Origin: Pararobbsia alpina
GTDB taxonomy: Bacteria > Pseudomonadota > Gammaproteobacteria > Burkholderiales > Burkholderiaceae
DNA length: 64,000 bases
NCBI RefSeq assembly: GCF_902859895.1
Contig: NZ_CADIKM010000023.1
Location: forward strand, 17,332-81,331
Direction: 5' to 3'
Shown: one piece after another, positions 47,931-55,946 of the stretch
Layout of the letters: every line of letters starts with the position of its first letter
How positions within the stretch are numbered: the stretch's first letter is position 1
Program-made: the position numbers and the translations under genes
Notes under the pieces: generated by a model
Database searches by the model: none
Told to the model about the DNA's origin: nothing
What the model saw: the letters and a program-made list of their open reading frames with translations, nothing else

Positions 47931-48290
47931 TTAGTGAGCCTCGGCAATCGAAGGAAACAAGGAATCGGCAGAAGCAAATTCACCGGAAGCAGGGATCGGA
48001 ATCACAGGCAGGCTCCTAAGCTGCTCGAGATAGGGCCATGGGAAGATTCCGCGATCATGCCCGTCGCTGAAGATCAGTTGCACCCCATAGCCCATCGGCG
48101 CGATGCCGACGATCGAAATGTCCGCTCCTGCGTCGACTGTATCGCCGCGCAGCCGGATACGCCGACAGGTGGAACACGGGCAGCACATCCGCAGCACCGC
48201 ATGCGGGAGCGATTGCCGGACGCCGCCGGGCCAGTGCACCGAGAGCAGGCGGGCGGCCGCGTCGAGTTCGATGCGTTCCGGCACGTTCAT
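47931..48290 (-). CDS. DUF971 (GBBH-like N-terminal domain) protein
   Basis: A 119-residue DUF971 / gamma-butyrobetaine-hydroxylase-like N-terminal protein. Core pattern: RLLSVHWPGGVRQSLPHAVL, the cysteine cluster RMCCPCSTCRR (Cys36, 37, 39, 42) and PMGYGVQLIFSDGHDRGIFP before WPYLEQL. In other bacteria the domain stands alone or is fused to Mrp/NBP35-type Fe-S ATPases. Given the adjacent ferredoxin, a role in Fe-S or Zn handling is inferred. It overlaps the HEAT gene stop by 4 nt. Confidence 0.8.
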   Translation of the reverse strand: MNVPERIELDAAARLLSVHWPGGVRQSLPHAVLRMCCPCSTCRRIRLRGDTVDAGADISIVGIAPMGYGVQLIFSDGHDRGIFPWPYLEQLRSLPVIPIPASGEFASADSLFPSIAEAH

Positions 48291-49282
48291 GCAGGCTGGC
48301 TCTCGATCTGCTGCACGGCAATGCGCACGGCTTTGCGCACATCCGGGTCACGGTCGTCCTGCGCTGCTCGCAGCGCGGCAAGGGTTTGCGGATCGCGCAG
48401 TTCGCCGAGTGCGAGCGCGGCTTCCTTGCGCAGATTGCTGATCGAGTGCGACAGCAATGCCGCAAGCGCGGCGCCAGCCTCGACATCGCCGAGTCTACCG
48501 AGCGAACGTGCGGCGCGCAGGCGCACCTGCCAATAGGCATCCTCGAGTGCGGCGACGAGCGCGGCACGGCTACCGCTTGCGCGAAGCTTGCCCAGCGTGG
48601 TCGCCGCTTCTTCGCGGACCTGCCATGCGCTGTCGCCCAATGCGGCGAGCAAGGCCCGCACGGTTGGAGCATGATCGGGCGTGGCGAAGCCGATCGCGCC
48701 CACAGCGGCGCGGCGCACATTGCCGTCGGCATCGGTGGTCGCGAGCGAGGCCAGCGAAGCCAGCGCGCGCTCGTCCTTGAGCCAGCCGAGCACGCCAACC
48801 GCTTCGAGCCGCACCGATGGCTGTTCATGGGCGAGCGCGGCCGAAGCGGCATCGAACGCGCCCGCGTATCGCAGCTCTCTCAATGCTCGCAGTACCGATG
48901 TCTGAACGAAGGGCTCGACATGGCTCGCCCACTTCGCGAGCACAGGGCCGCAGGCGGGGTCCTTGAGTTCGGAAAGGCTTTGCGCCGCCGCGCTGCGTAC
49001 TTCATCGCCCGCATCGAGCAGCGCTGCACACAAGGCCTCGACCACCTCGTCGCTCTCCCAGGCGGCGAGGACGGTGGCTGCCTCTCGGCGCACATCGGTC
49101 GAGGTGTCGTGCTGAAGTGTGCCGACCAGAACCGGCACGAGATCGGGGTCTTCAAGGTCGGCGAGTTCGAGCAGCGCGATGCGGCGCACGACGGGGTCCG
49201 CATCGGCGAGCCGGGGCAGCAGCGCCATGGCATCGGGTGCGAGCGATTCGGGATCGTAGGTCAGGTGTGGCGAGGCGGTCAT
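48287..49282 (-). CDS. HEAT-repeat protein
   Basis: A 331-residue all-helical protein of about ten HEAT (PBS-lyase-like) repeats, each about 31 residues with the D-x-VR-x-A-A pattern (DPVVRRIALLELADLEDPDL, DEVRSAAAQSLSELKDPACG, NVRRAAVGAIGFATPD and so on). Such repeats form a solenoid for protein-protein binding. Lying between the AprB-like ferredoxin and the DUF971 gene, it may act as a scaffold or as a maturation chaperone for the redox complex, an inference. ATG 49282 was chosen over 49378. Confidence 0.8.
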   Translation of the reverse strand: MTASPHLTYDPESLAPDAMALLPRLADADPVVRRIALLELADLEDPDLVPVLVGTLQHDTSTDVRREAATVLAAWESDEVVEALCAALLDAGDEVRSAAAQSLSELKDPACGPVLAKWASHVEPFVQTSVLRALRELRYAGAFDAASAALAHEQPSVRLEAVGVLGWLKDERALASLASLATTDADGNVRRAAVGAIGFATPDHAPTVRALLAALGDSAWQVREEAATTLGKLRASGSRAALVAALEDAYWQVRLRAARSLGRLGDVEAGAALAALLSHSISNLRKEAALALGELRDPQTLAALRAAQDDRDPDVRKAVRIAVQQIESQPA

Positions 49283-49422
49283 GATCAATTCGTGATGAGG
49301 CGCGGCGCAGGGCCGAGAGTTGCAAGGGGGCCCGGTTGCCGCAATCGGGCCGGCATTGCGAGGGCCCGGGCGTCGCAATGGCAGCCGTTCAGGGTGTCAT
49401 ACGCAACAGGGCGAGCCACCGT

Positions 49423-49668
49423 TCAACGAAGCAGATAAGGAATGTCGACCTTGACTGCACCGGTCGGGCAATCCTGCTCGCATGGCATGCAATACCAGCA
49501 TTCGTCGAACTTCATATAGGCCTTGCCCTTGCTCACGTCGATCGCAAGCAAATCGAGCGGGCAGACGTCGACGCAGACGGTGCACCCTTTGTCGGCAATG
49601 CACTTGCTTTCGTCGACCGTGACGGGGGCGGCGCTGCGCTGAAAAATATCGTGTGCGGTATAGGACAT
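49423..49668 (-). CDS. Two [4Fe-4S] ferredoxin, AprB-like
   Basis: An 81-residue ferredoxin with two cysteine sets: Cys23-Cys29-Cys32-Cys36 (CIADKGCTVCVDVCP) and Cys57-Cys60-Cys63-Cys67 (CWYCMPCEQDCP). The unusual C-x5-C first set and the CWYC second set resemble the beta subunit of adenylylsulfate reductase (AprB), though the AprB C-terminal tail is missing (AprB is about 150 residues). It begins 11 bp after the flavoprotein stop. Its electron partner is almost surely the AprA-like flavoprotein. Confidence 0.82.
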   Translation of the reverse strand: MSYTAHDIFQRSAAPVTVDESKCIADKGCTVCVDVCPLDLLAIDVSKGKAYMKFDECWYCMPCEQDCPTGAVKVDIPYLLR

Positions 49669-49679
49669 GGCGGTTCCGT

Positions 49680-51419
49680 TCAGGCGGGCTCGGAGGCAAG
49701 GGAGCGCTCGCCGATGCGCAGCTTCTCGTAGGCGTCGCTCTCGCTCTCGTCGAGCGGGATGATGTAGGGTTCGACCGCGCGTTTCTCGCTCGTCATGCGG
49801 CCGAATTCGTCCTTGCGCAGATGCGTGTGGCAGAACCACTGCGCGTCGTCGCGGCGCGGAAAGTCCACGCGATGGTGATAGAGGCCCCAGCGGCTTTCCG
49901 TGCGGAACAGCGAGGCGCGCGCGGCCATTTCCGCACAGTCGCGAATCGCACGGACTTCCGCGGCGCGCATCAGTTCGTGAGGGTTGGCCGCCTTCATCTG
50001 CTCGATGTCCTCGGCGATTTCAGCGAAGCGTTGCAGGCCGATCTCCATCTTGCGCGTCACCTTCGGCGGCTGCAGATAGTCGTTGACCATGCGGCGCAGC
50101 TTGTATTCGACCTGCGAAGGCGCGAGGCCCGTCTCGCGTTCGAGCGGCGCATAGATGCGGCGCCGCTCTGCCTCGACCTGTTCGTCGTCGAGGGGCGCGT
50201 GGTCGCGACCGGCCACATAGTCCGCCGCGTTATGGCCCGCGAACCAGCCATAGGTAAACGCGCCCAGCATATAGTTGTGCGGCACGGCCGCCATGTCGCC
50301 CGCAGCGTAGAGTCCCGGTACCGTCGTTTCGGCACGTGCGTTGACGTGGACGCCTGAGGCGCTGTGGCCGCTGCAGAAGCCGATTTCCGAAATATGCATC
50401 TCGACCATCTGCTCGCGGTAGTCGGTGCCGCGCCCCGCATGAAAACGTCCGCGGCTCGGCCGCTCGTTGGTGTGCAGGATCTGTTCGATGGTCTGGATCG
50501 TTTCTTCGGCGAGGTGATCGAGCTTGAGGAAGACGGGACCGTTGCCGCTCTGGAGTTCCTGGTAGAACTCCCACATCATCTGCCCACTCCAGTAGTCGCA
50601 TTCGATGAAGCGCTCGCCCTTGCCGTTCGCGGTAAAACCGCCGAGCGGACCTGTTACATACGCGCAGGCAGGGCCGTTGTAGTCCTTGATCAGTGGGTTG
50701 ATCTGGAAGCATTCGAGATTCGCGAGCGCGGCACCCGCATGGTAGGCCATGGCATAGCCGTCGCCCGCGTTGGTCGGGTTTTCATAGGTACCCATCAGAT
50801 AGCCCGAAGCCGGCAGGCCGAGCCGGCCCGCGGCCCCACAACTGAGAATCACGGCTTTCGCGCGGATCACATAGAAGTCAGCCGTGCGGCAGTCAAAGCC
50901 AAGCACACCGCATACGCGGCCTGCGGCATCGGTCAGCAGCCGTGTCGCGACGACGCGGTTCGTGATCGCCACGCGTGCACGCTTGAGTTGGCGATACAGC
51001 ACCTTCTTGATGCTGTGGCCTTCAGGCATCGGCAGCACATAGGAACCCATGTGATGCACTTTCTTGACGGCATAGTCGCCCGTGCTGTCCTTTTCGAACT
51101 TCACGCCCCATCGATCGAGTTCCTCGATCGTCGTGAAGCTGTGCTTCGCATAGGCATAGACGGCTTCCTGGTCGACGATGCCGTCGTTGGCGACGGTGAT
51201 CTCCTTGGTGTACTGCTCGGGTGTCGCATGCCCGGGGATGACCGCATTGTTGAGGCCGTCCATTCCCATCGAGATCGCACCGCTGCGTTTGACATTCGCC
51301 TTCTCGAGCAGCAGCACCTTGAGCGACGGGTCGCGTTCTTTTGCCTTGACCGCAGCCATCGGGCCCGCGGTTCCGCCGCCGACCACCACCACGTCGTATT
51401 CGAGTACATGCGTATTCAT
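49680..51419 (-). CDS. AprA-like flavoprotein (fumarate reductase / APS reductase alpha family)
   Basis: A 579-residue FAD protein of the succinate dehydrogenase/fumarate reductase flavoprotein superfamily. GGGTAG (residues 14-19) binds FAD; KANVKRSGAISMGMDGLNN closely follows the AprA pattern (RSGAVAQG...IN), unlike true succinate dehydrogenases. The C-terminus has ESRWGLYHHRVDFPRRDD then KRAVEPYIIPL, again AprA-like. Canonical AprA is about 620-660 residues. APS reductase converts APS to sulfite or the reverse. Here, in a heterotroph operon with a sulfonate-like importer, the substrate may be a sulfur compound but is unproven. The ATG overlaps the regulator stop (ATGA). Confidence 0.78.
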   Translation of the reverse strand: MNTHVLEYDVVVVGGGTAGPMAAVKAKERDPSLKVLLLEKANVKRSGAISMGMDGLNNAVIPGHATPEQYTKEITVANDGIVDQEAVYAYAKHSFTTIEELDRWGVKFEKDSTGDYAVKKVHHMGSYVLPMPEGHSIKKVLYRQLKRARVAITNRVVATRLLTDAAGRVCGVLGFDCRTADFYVIRAKAVILSCGAAGRLGLPASGYLMGTYENPTNAGDGYAMAYHAGAALANLECFQINPLIKDYNGPACAYVTGPLGGFTANGKGERFIECDYWSGQMMWEFYQELQSGNGPVFLKLDHLAEETIQTIEQILHTNERPSRGRFHAGRGTDYREQMVEMHISEIGFCSGHSASGVHVNARAETTVPGLYAAGDMAAVPHNYMLGAFTYGWFAGHNAADYVAGRDHAPLDDEQVEAERRRIYAPLERETGLAPSQVEYKLRRMVNDYLQPPKVTRKMEIGLQRFAEIAEDIEQMKAANPHELMRAAEVRAIRDCAEMAARASLFRTESRWGLYHHRVDFPRRDDAQWFCHTHLRKDEFGRMTSEKRAVEPYIIPLDESESDAYEKLRIGERSLASEPA

Positions 51420-52252
51420 CGCGTCTTCCTAGTGTTCTGGTGAGTCTTCTCGCGATCGATACGTAACCGGTACTGGAACGCATCGCCGCGGAAATAAAGG
51501 TATTCGTAGTCGATCGGCCGCCCCGCGTCGTCGTGGGTAAGCCGTTCGATGCGCAGGATCGGGCTGCCTTCGTCGACGCGCAGCGCGCTGGCGATGTCCT
51601 TGTCGGCGAGCATCGAATCGATCGAGACATCCGCATGGCCGAGCGACACGCCACAGTCGTTTTCGAGGATCAGGAAAATATCGCGTGTCTCGAGGTCGCC
51701 CTGGGCAAGGCGCTTGCCAGGCGTTGCAGGCACCCAGGTGATTTCGAGCGATACCGGCGCGCGGTTCAGCAGCCGTACGCGGTGAATCTCCACGAGCTCC
51801 GTGCCTTGCGCGACTTCCAGTCGCCCGGCGACATGGAGGTCGGCTTCGACGATCCGGAAACTGCGCACCTGGTTGTGGATTTCGTGGCCCATCGACGACA
51901 TGGCTTCCGCAAACCCCTGGAGCGAGGTGACGTTCTGGAATGCCTTCGGTTTCGAGACGAAGGTCCCCTTGCCGTGAAGCTTGAAGAGCAGGCCTTCTTT
52001 CTGCAGGTCGCCGAGTGCCTGCCTGACCGTAATGCGGCTCACGTCGAACATCGTGCACAGCTCGTGTTCCGACGGCATCTGGCTCAGGGGTGCGTAGGCG
52101 CCGCTCAGGATGCGGGAGCGCAGCAGCTCCTTGATCTGCGCATACAAGGGCTGCGGCGAGGTGGGCAGCACGGACGAGGACAACTCCCGCTCGGCGGGCT
52201 TCAGCACGGTGAGTTTGGATACTGCCTGTCTGGACATCGCTCGACTTGTCAT
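51416..52252 (-). CDS. GntR-family regulator with UTRA domain (HutC type)
   Basis: A 278-residue regulator: N-terminal winged helix (about residues 35-100; MPSEHELCTMFDVSRITVRQ followed by ALGDLQKEGLL is textbook) and a UTRA effector domain (about 115-265; RVRLLNRAPVSLEITWVP, then SPILRIERLTHDDAGRPIDY). A second ATG at 52240 (MSRQAVS) is possible. It heads the nine-gene operon and is translationally coupled to the AprA-like gene, so it probably represses the operon until the imported compound binds. Confidence 0.85.
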   Translation of the reverse strand: MTSRAMSRQAVSKLTVLKPAERELSSSVLPTSPQPLYAQIKELLRSRILSGAYAPLSQMPSEHELCTMFDVSRITVRQALGDLQKEGLLFKLHGKGTFVSKPKAFQNVTSLQGFAEAMSSMGHEIHNQVRSFRIVEADLHVAGRLEVAQGTELVEIHRVRLLNRAPVSLEITWVPATPGKRLAQGDLETRDIFLILENDCGVSLGHADVSIDSMLADKDIASALRVDEGSPILRIERLTHDDAGRPIDYEYLYFRGDAFQYRLRIDREKTHQNTRKTR

Positions 52253-52481
52253 TACAAGATGACTTGGAGTCTAGCCATGACACAAGCCAGGCCAAACCAA
52301 CAATTTCTGATATGGATTCCTCGTCGGCGGGGAAACGCTCGCGGGCGCAGGGCATGGTTTGGCGATTCTGATGTCGTCGTCGCTGGTGGGTTTCCAGACG
52401 CAGGAACGCCAGCATGCAAAGTCATGCCGCCAGTCAACGCACTGGAATCGGGTCAGTCGGGCTCCGATCGGAGAACGTGCT

Positions 52482-53363
52482 TCAGGCGAGCATGGGGTAA
52501 CCGAACCCGGCCGCCTCGCGTTCGATGTGCTTGATGCTCTCGTAGTCGGCCAGTGGCACGCGCGCGAATGAACGGATCTTCAGGCGCCGCATGAGAGCAG
52601 GGTGCGCGTCAATCGATGCGTCGAGTGCGCTTCGCAAGTGTTCGAGCGCGGTGGCGCTCAACCGCCTCGATGTAATCAGCGGCAGCCCGCGAGTCGCGAC
52701 ACTCTGCCCGATCACGCGCAAACGGCTCGTGAGTTCCGGCAGCGCTTCGCATGCGAATGCAAATGTCACGCAGTCGATCGAAGCGACATCGGCAACCCCG
52801 CTCGCGACGACCTCCATCGACGCGCGATGCGAGCCGGTCGTCACGACCGAGGAAAAAAAGCGCCCGCCCGCCGAGAGCGGCGCGACCGCGTGCCGGAACA
52901 CATTCATCCCGCTATTCGAATCGTGGTCGTTCAGCGCCGCGCGGCGGCCGCGACAGTCGGCGAGCGAAGCTAATCCCTCATTGGCGCGCACGATGAACGC
53001 ACTGCGGTAGTTCGGCCCCGTGCAGCCCGGCACATCGAATTCAGGCGTTGCGACTAGCTGGACTTCGCCGGCCAGCGCATGCGTCAGCGGGTAGCCGCAG
53101 GACTGCGAGAGCAGCAATCGATCATTCGACCAGAAGGCGTCGAGATCCGGTCCGCAATCGTCAACGATGCGGATTGCTGCGGGGTGCACAGGCCGGATAT
53201 CATCGATGGCTTGCCGGGCCGAGCCGGGTTCGAACGCCGCGACATCGGCGAGGCTTGCTTCAAGCTCTTTCAACCACGTGTGCCAGTCCGTTGCGATCGC
53301 CGGTGTCAAGTTGTACATCGGTAGTCCGGCGAGCCACGGCCCGGTGTTGCCTGCCTCCTTCAT
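52482..53363 (-). CDS. PhnD-like ABC substrate-binding protein without a signal peptide
   Basis: A 293-residue type 2 periplasmic-binding fold of the PhnD phosphate/phosphite/phosphonate family: WLAGLPMYNLTPAI starts it, SQSCGYPLTHALAGEVQLVA and GPNYRSAFIVRANEGLASLA follow, with VASGVADVASIDCVTFAFA typical. No signal peptide is visible and no ATPase or permease follows, so it may be a soluble sensor or a stranded part of an importer. The start at 53363 puts 104 nt inside the desaturase 3' end; ATG 53378 is an alternative. Confidence 0.65.
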   Translation of the reverse strand: MKEAGNTGPWLAGLPMYNLTPAIATDWHTWLKELEASLADVAAFEPGSARQAIDDIRPVHPAAIRIVDDCGPDLDAFWSNDRLLLSQSCGYPLTHALAGEVQLVATPEFDVPGCTGPNYRSAFIVRANEGLASLADCRGRRAALNDHDSNSGMNVFRHAVAPLSAGGRFFSSVVTTGSHRASMEVVASGVADVASIDCVTFAFACEALPELTSRLRVIGQSVATRGLPLITSRRLSATALEHLRSALDASIDAHPALMRRLKIRSFARVPLADYESIKHIEREAAGFGYPMLA

Positions 53364-54342
53364 CGACCGAATCTCCATAGAGCGGATGCGCGACCGGGGC
53401 GACCGGGTTCCATGCGAACCGGGTCAGCCACTCGCCATATCCGCGCACGAGATAACCCCCGTTGCGCACATGATAGTCGCTGCGCCGGTTCGCATAGACG
53501 CGTCCGAGCGCGAACCATGGCACGCCGGGCAGATCGTGATGCACCGCATGGAAGTTATTGTTCAGGAACAGCAGGCGCCAGGGCCATGCGGCTTCGTTGA
53601 TGACGCTGCGTCGAGCGGGATCGACCGCGACGCGATGTTCATGGAACGACCGGATTGCGCTGATCGACAGCGCCGGATAGCTTGCGGCGGCCAGGAATGC
53701 GAGTGGTGCAATGCCGCAGCGGCGATCAAGCCAGCCGAGGAGGAGGGTAAGCGCGGCGATATGGAGCACCCAGTTGCGCAGTTCTTGCGTATCGCCTGCG
53801 CGAATGCGCCGTATCGCGTCGCCTAGCGTGGCGACGATCGCAAAGGCCGGTCCGATGAGGATTCGCCCCACGAAGGTATTGCGGAATGTCATCAGTGCGC
53901 GCATCGCGGGGCCTGTGGACGTCCAGGCGTGTTCGCCGATGAAGAAGCTTTCGGGGTCCGCGCACGGCCGCGTGAGGTCATGGTCGCAATGATGCTGAAG
54001 ATGTGTGCGCCGGTAGACGCCGTAGGGAAACCAGACGGCGAGCGGTGCCGCGCCGATCAGCGCATTGACAAGGGCGAAACGAGTCGGATGGCCGTGCAGC
54101 AGTTCGTGCTGGAGCGACATATACCAGGCGCTGAGCACGGCCAGCAGGGGCAGCGCGACAGACAGGCCGAGCCGCTGCGCATTGAGCGCGATGCCGAACC
54201 ACCCGCCATAGATGAGGCAGATCAGCAGCCAGGTGGGCCATTCGCTGCGCCAACGCCAGGACGTGGATGCGCGTGTGAGTTCCTGGTGTTGGGTTTCATC
54301 GAGGTAGTACGGCATCGGACGTCGCGCGCTGAGTTCAGTCAC
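53260..54342 (-). CDS. Membrane fatty-acid desaturase
   Basis: A 360-residue integral-membrane diiron desaturase. The three histidine boxes are present: HELLHGH (near 100), HLQHH (near 134) and HAVHH (near 265). About four hydrophobic helices lie between. Family members act on acyl chains or other alkyl or carotenoid substrates. The last 34 codons overlap the PhnD-like gene in another frame, and this tail (SVDEGGRQHRAVARRTTDV) looks unlike a desaturase end. It may be a readthrough extension after mutation of an original stop near codon 325. Confidence 0.8.
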   Translation of the reverse strand: MTELSARRPMPYYLDETQHQELTRASTSWRWRSEWPTWLLICLIYGGWFGIALNAQRLGLSVALPLLAVLSAWYMSLQHELLHGHPTRFALVNALIGAAPLAVWFPYGVYRRTHLQHHCDHDLTRPCADPESFFIGEHAWTSTGPAMRALMTFRNTFVGRILIGPAFAIVATLGDAIRRIRAGDTQELRNWVLHIAALTLLLGWLDRRCGIAPLAFLAAASYPALSISAIRSFHEHRVAVDPARRSVINEAAWPWRLLFLNNNFHAVHHDLPGVPWFALGRVYANRRSDYHVRNGGYLVRGYGEWLTRFAWNPVAPVAHPLYGDSVDEGGRQHRAVARRTTDVQLDTGDRNGLAHVVERA

Positions 54343-54564
54343 CAGCCGCCGACCGGGCGATTCCGATGCGAAGGCGATGACGGTTTGTCAAGCTTGCCAG
54401 ACGGGCGCGCGGCGTAAAACGAAGAAATCCAACTATTCATATGCCCGAACCGCGGCGTATACGGAGGTTCGGGCATCGCGGGGCGACATAGCGGCGGCGT
54501 CTCGTTTGCTAAGCAGAATTGCTTATAAGGACCTGCGTCTGCGCCGGGAGTCTCTCGAGTGAGT

Positions 54565-54711
54565 TCAGAGAATCGACGGCAGCGTCGCGGGCGCCAGGAT
54601 GAACAGCACATAGCGAACGCCGCGCAGGCCATATTTGCGACCCGCCATGCGAAGCGTCTCGGGCGCCCAGCAGAAATGGAATATGAAATCCAGGCAATCG
54701 TGAAAAACCAT
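54565..54711 (-). pseudogene. ABC permease remnant (NitT/TauT-like)
   Basis: A 48-codon frame ends RKYGLRGVRYVLFILAP then ATLPSIL before a TGA at 54565. This resembles the ATPase-docking loop of NitT/TauT permeases (an A..LG....F..V.LPA.LPSIL pattern). The rest of the permease is absent. Together with the PhnD-like protein nearby it may be what remains of an importer. The match is short and tentative. Confidence 0.35.
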
Positions 54712-54828
54712 CGATGTGCGTAAGGCTTTTGGAATCTAGTTTTCGTCGGTTCGGTTCGAGAGCGCGTCTTGATAGATTGACTTTGGAACTCGCCTTTCGC
54801 GACCCCGACCCCAACAGAGGAGCCTGTC

Positions 54829-55866
54829 ATGAAACTTCGTTCGATTACGCTAGCCATCGCTTCGGTTGTCGCATGGCTGCCGGCCACCGCCGCGTTCGCG
54901 GCCGGCATTGCGGGTGCGCCGGCACCCTTCGACAAGGGCGGCGTGCGCGTCGCGCTCGTCAACTATCTGTCGAGCGGCGACTTCTTCCAGGCCTATGAGG
55001 CCGGTGCGCAACAGCAAGCCAAGGCGCTTGGCATCGACCTGCGCATCTTCGAGGGACGGCAGAACGCGGCCGAGCAGCGTGAGCAGATTCAGCAAGCCAT
55101 CAACTCGGGCGCAAAAGGCATCGTGATCAATCACGGCTTGCCCGAGTCGCTCAAGGACGTCGTCCAGCAGGCTGTCGACAAAGGCATCAAGGTCGTGGCA
55201 TTCGATGTCGACATAGGCAATCCGAAGGTGCCGCAGATCGAGCAGAGCGATCATGCCTTGGCCAATCTGGTCCTGAGCCAGGTCGTCAAGGATAATGGCA
55301 CGGCATTTTCGGCGGGTTATGTCTACGTCGCGGGGTTCGCGCCGCTCGACCGGCGCAATGAGGCGTGGAAGGCGTTCAAGACCTCGCATCCAGAAGTCAG
55401 GGAGAAGGCGCAGTGGGGCGCGGTCGATGACCAGACGGCGGCTTCGGTCGCCAACCAGGCCAACGCCGCGTATCGCGCGCATCCGGATATTTCGGTGGTT
55501 TTTGCACCCTATGACGAGTTCGCGCGCGGCGCCTCGCTCGCGGCGGACGAAGCGGGCATTGCTTCAAAGCTGAAGATCTACAGCGCGGATATCTCAACCT
55601 CCGACATCGAAGCGATCCGCAAGCCCGGCAGCGCTTGGGTCGCAACGGCGGCCACCAATCCGGCGGTGATTGGCGAAGTTTCAGTTCGCGCTGTTTCGCT
55701 GCTGCTCGCGGGGCAGGATCCGGGTCACCATATCGTCGTCGAGCCGGTGCTCATCACGCGCAACGATCTCGTTTCGAAAGACATCAAGACCATCGACGAC
55801 CTGGGCCGCAAGTTTCCGGCGTTTCGTGCCAGCAATGCGGCACAGGCAGCCTGGATTCCACAGTGA
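54829..55866 (+). CDS. Sugar-type periplasmic binding protein (Peripla_BP_4)
   Basis: A 345-residue secreted binding protein: signal peptide ending FA-AG, then a type 1 periplasmic fold (VRVALVNYLSSGDFFQAYEA, then NSGAKGIVINHGLPESLKDV and VFAPYDEFARGASLAADEAG) like RbsB-family sugar binders. No ATPase or permease for a CUT2 importer lies next to it, so it is orphaned or serves a distant transporter or chemoreceptor. GGAGCCTGTC precedes the ATG. Confidence 0.82.
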   Translation: MKLRSITLAIASVVAWLPATAAFAAGIAGAPAPFDKGGVRVALVNYLSSGDFFQAYEAGAQQQAKALGIDLRIFEGRQNAAEQREQIQQAINSGAKGIVINHGLPESLKDVVQQAVDKGIKVVAFDVDIGNPKVPQIEQSDHALANLVLSQVVKDNGTAFSAGYVYVAGFAPLDRRNEAWKAFKTSHPEVREKAQWGAVDDQTAASVANQANAAYRAHPDISVVFAPYDEFARGASLAADEAGIASKLKIYSADISTSDIEAIRKPGSAWVATAATNPAVIGEVSVRAVSLLLAGQDPGHHIVVEPVLITRNDLVSKDIKTIDDLGRKFPAFRASNAAQAAWIPQ

Positions 55867-55946
55867 TATAACCCAACGTCGAGTGCCTGCGCGTGGGATT
55901 GCAGAAGCATCCAAGATAGTCGCGCACATCGCCGGCCCTGCACTGC

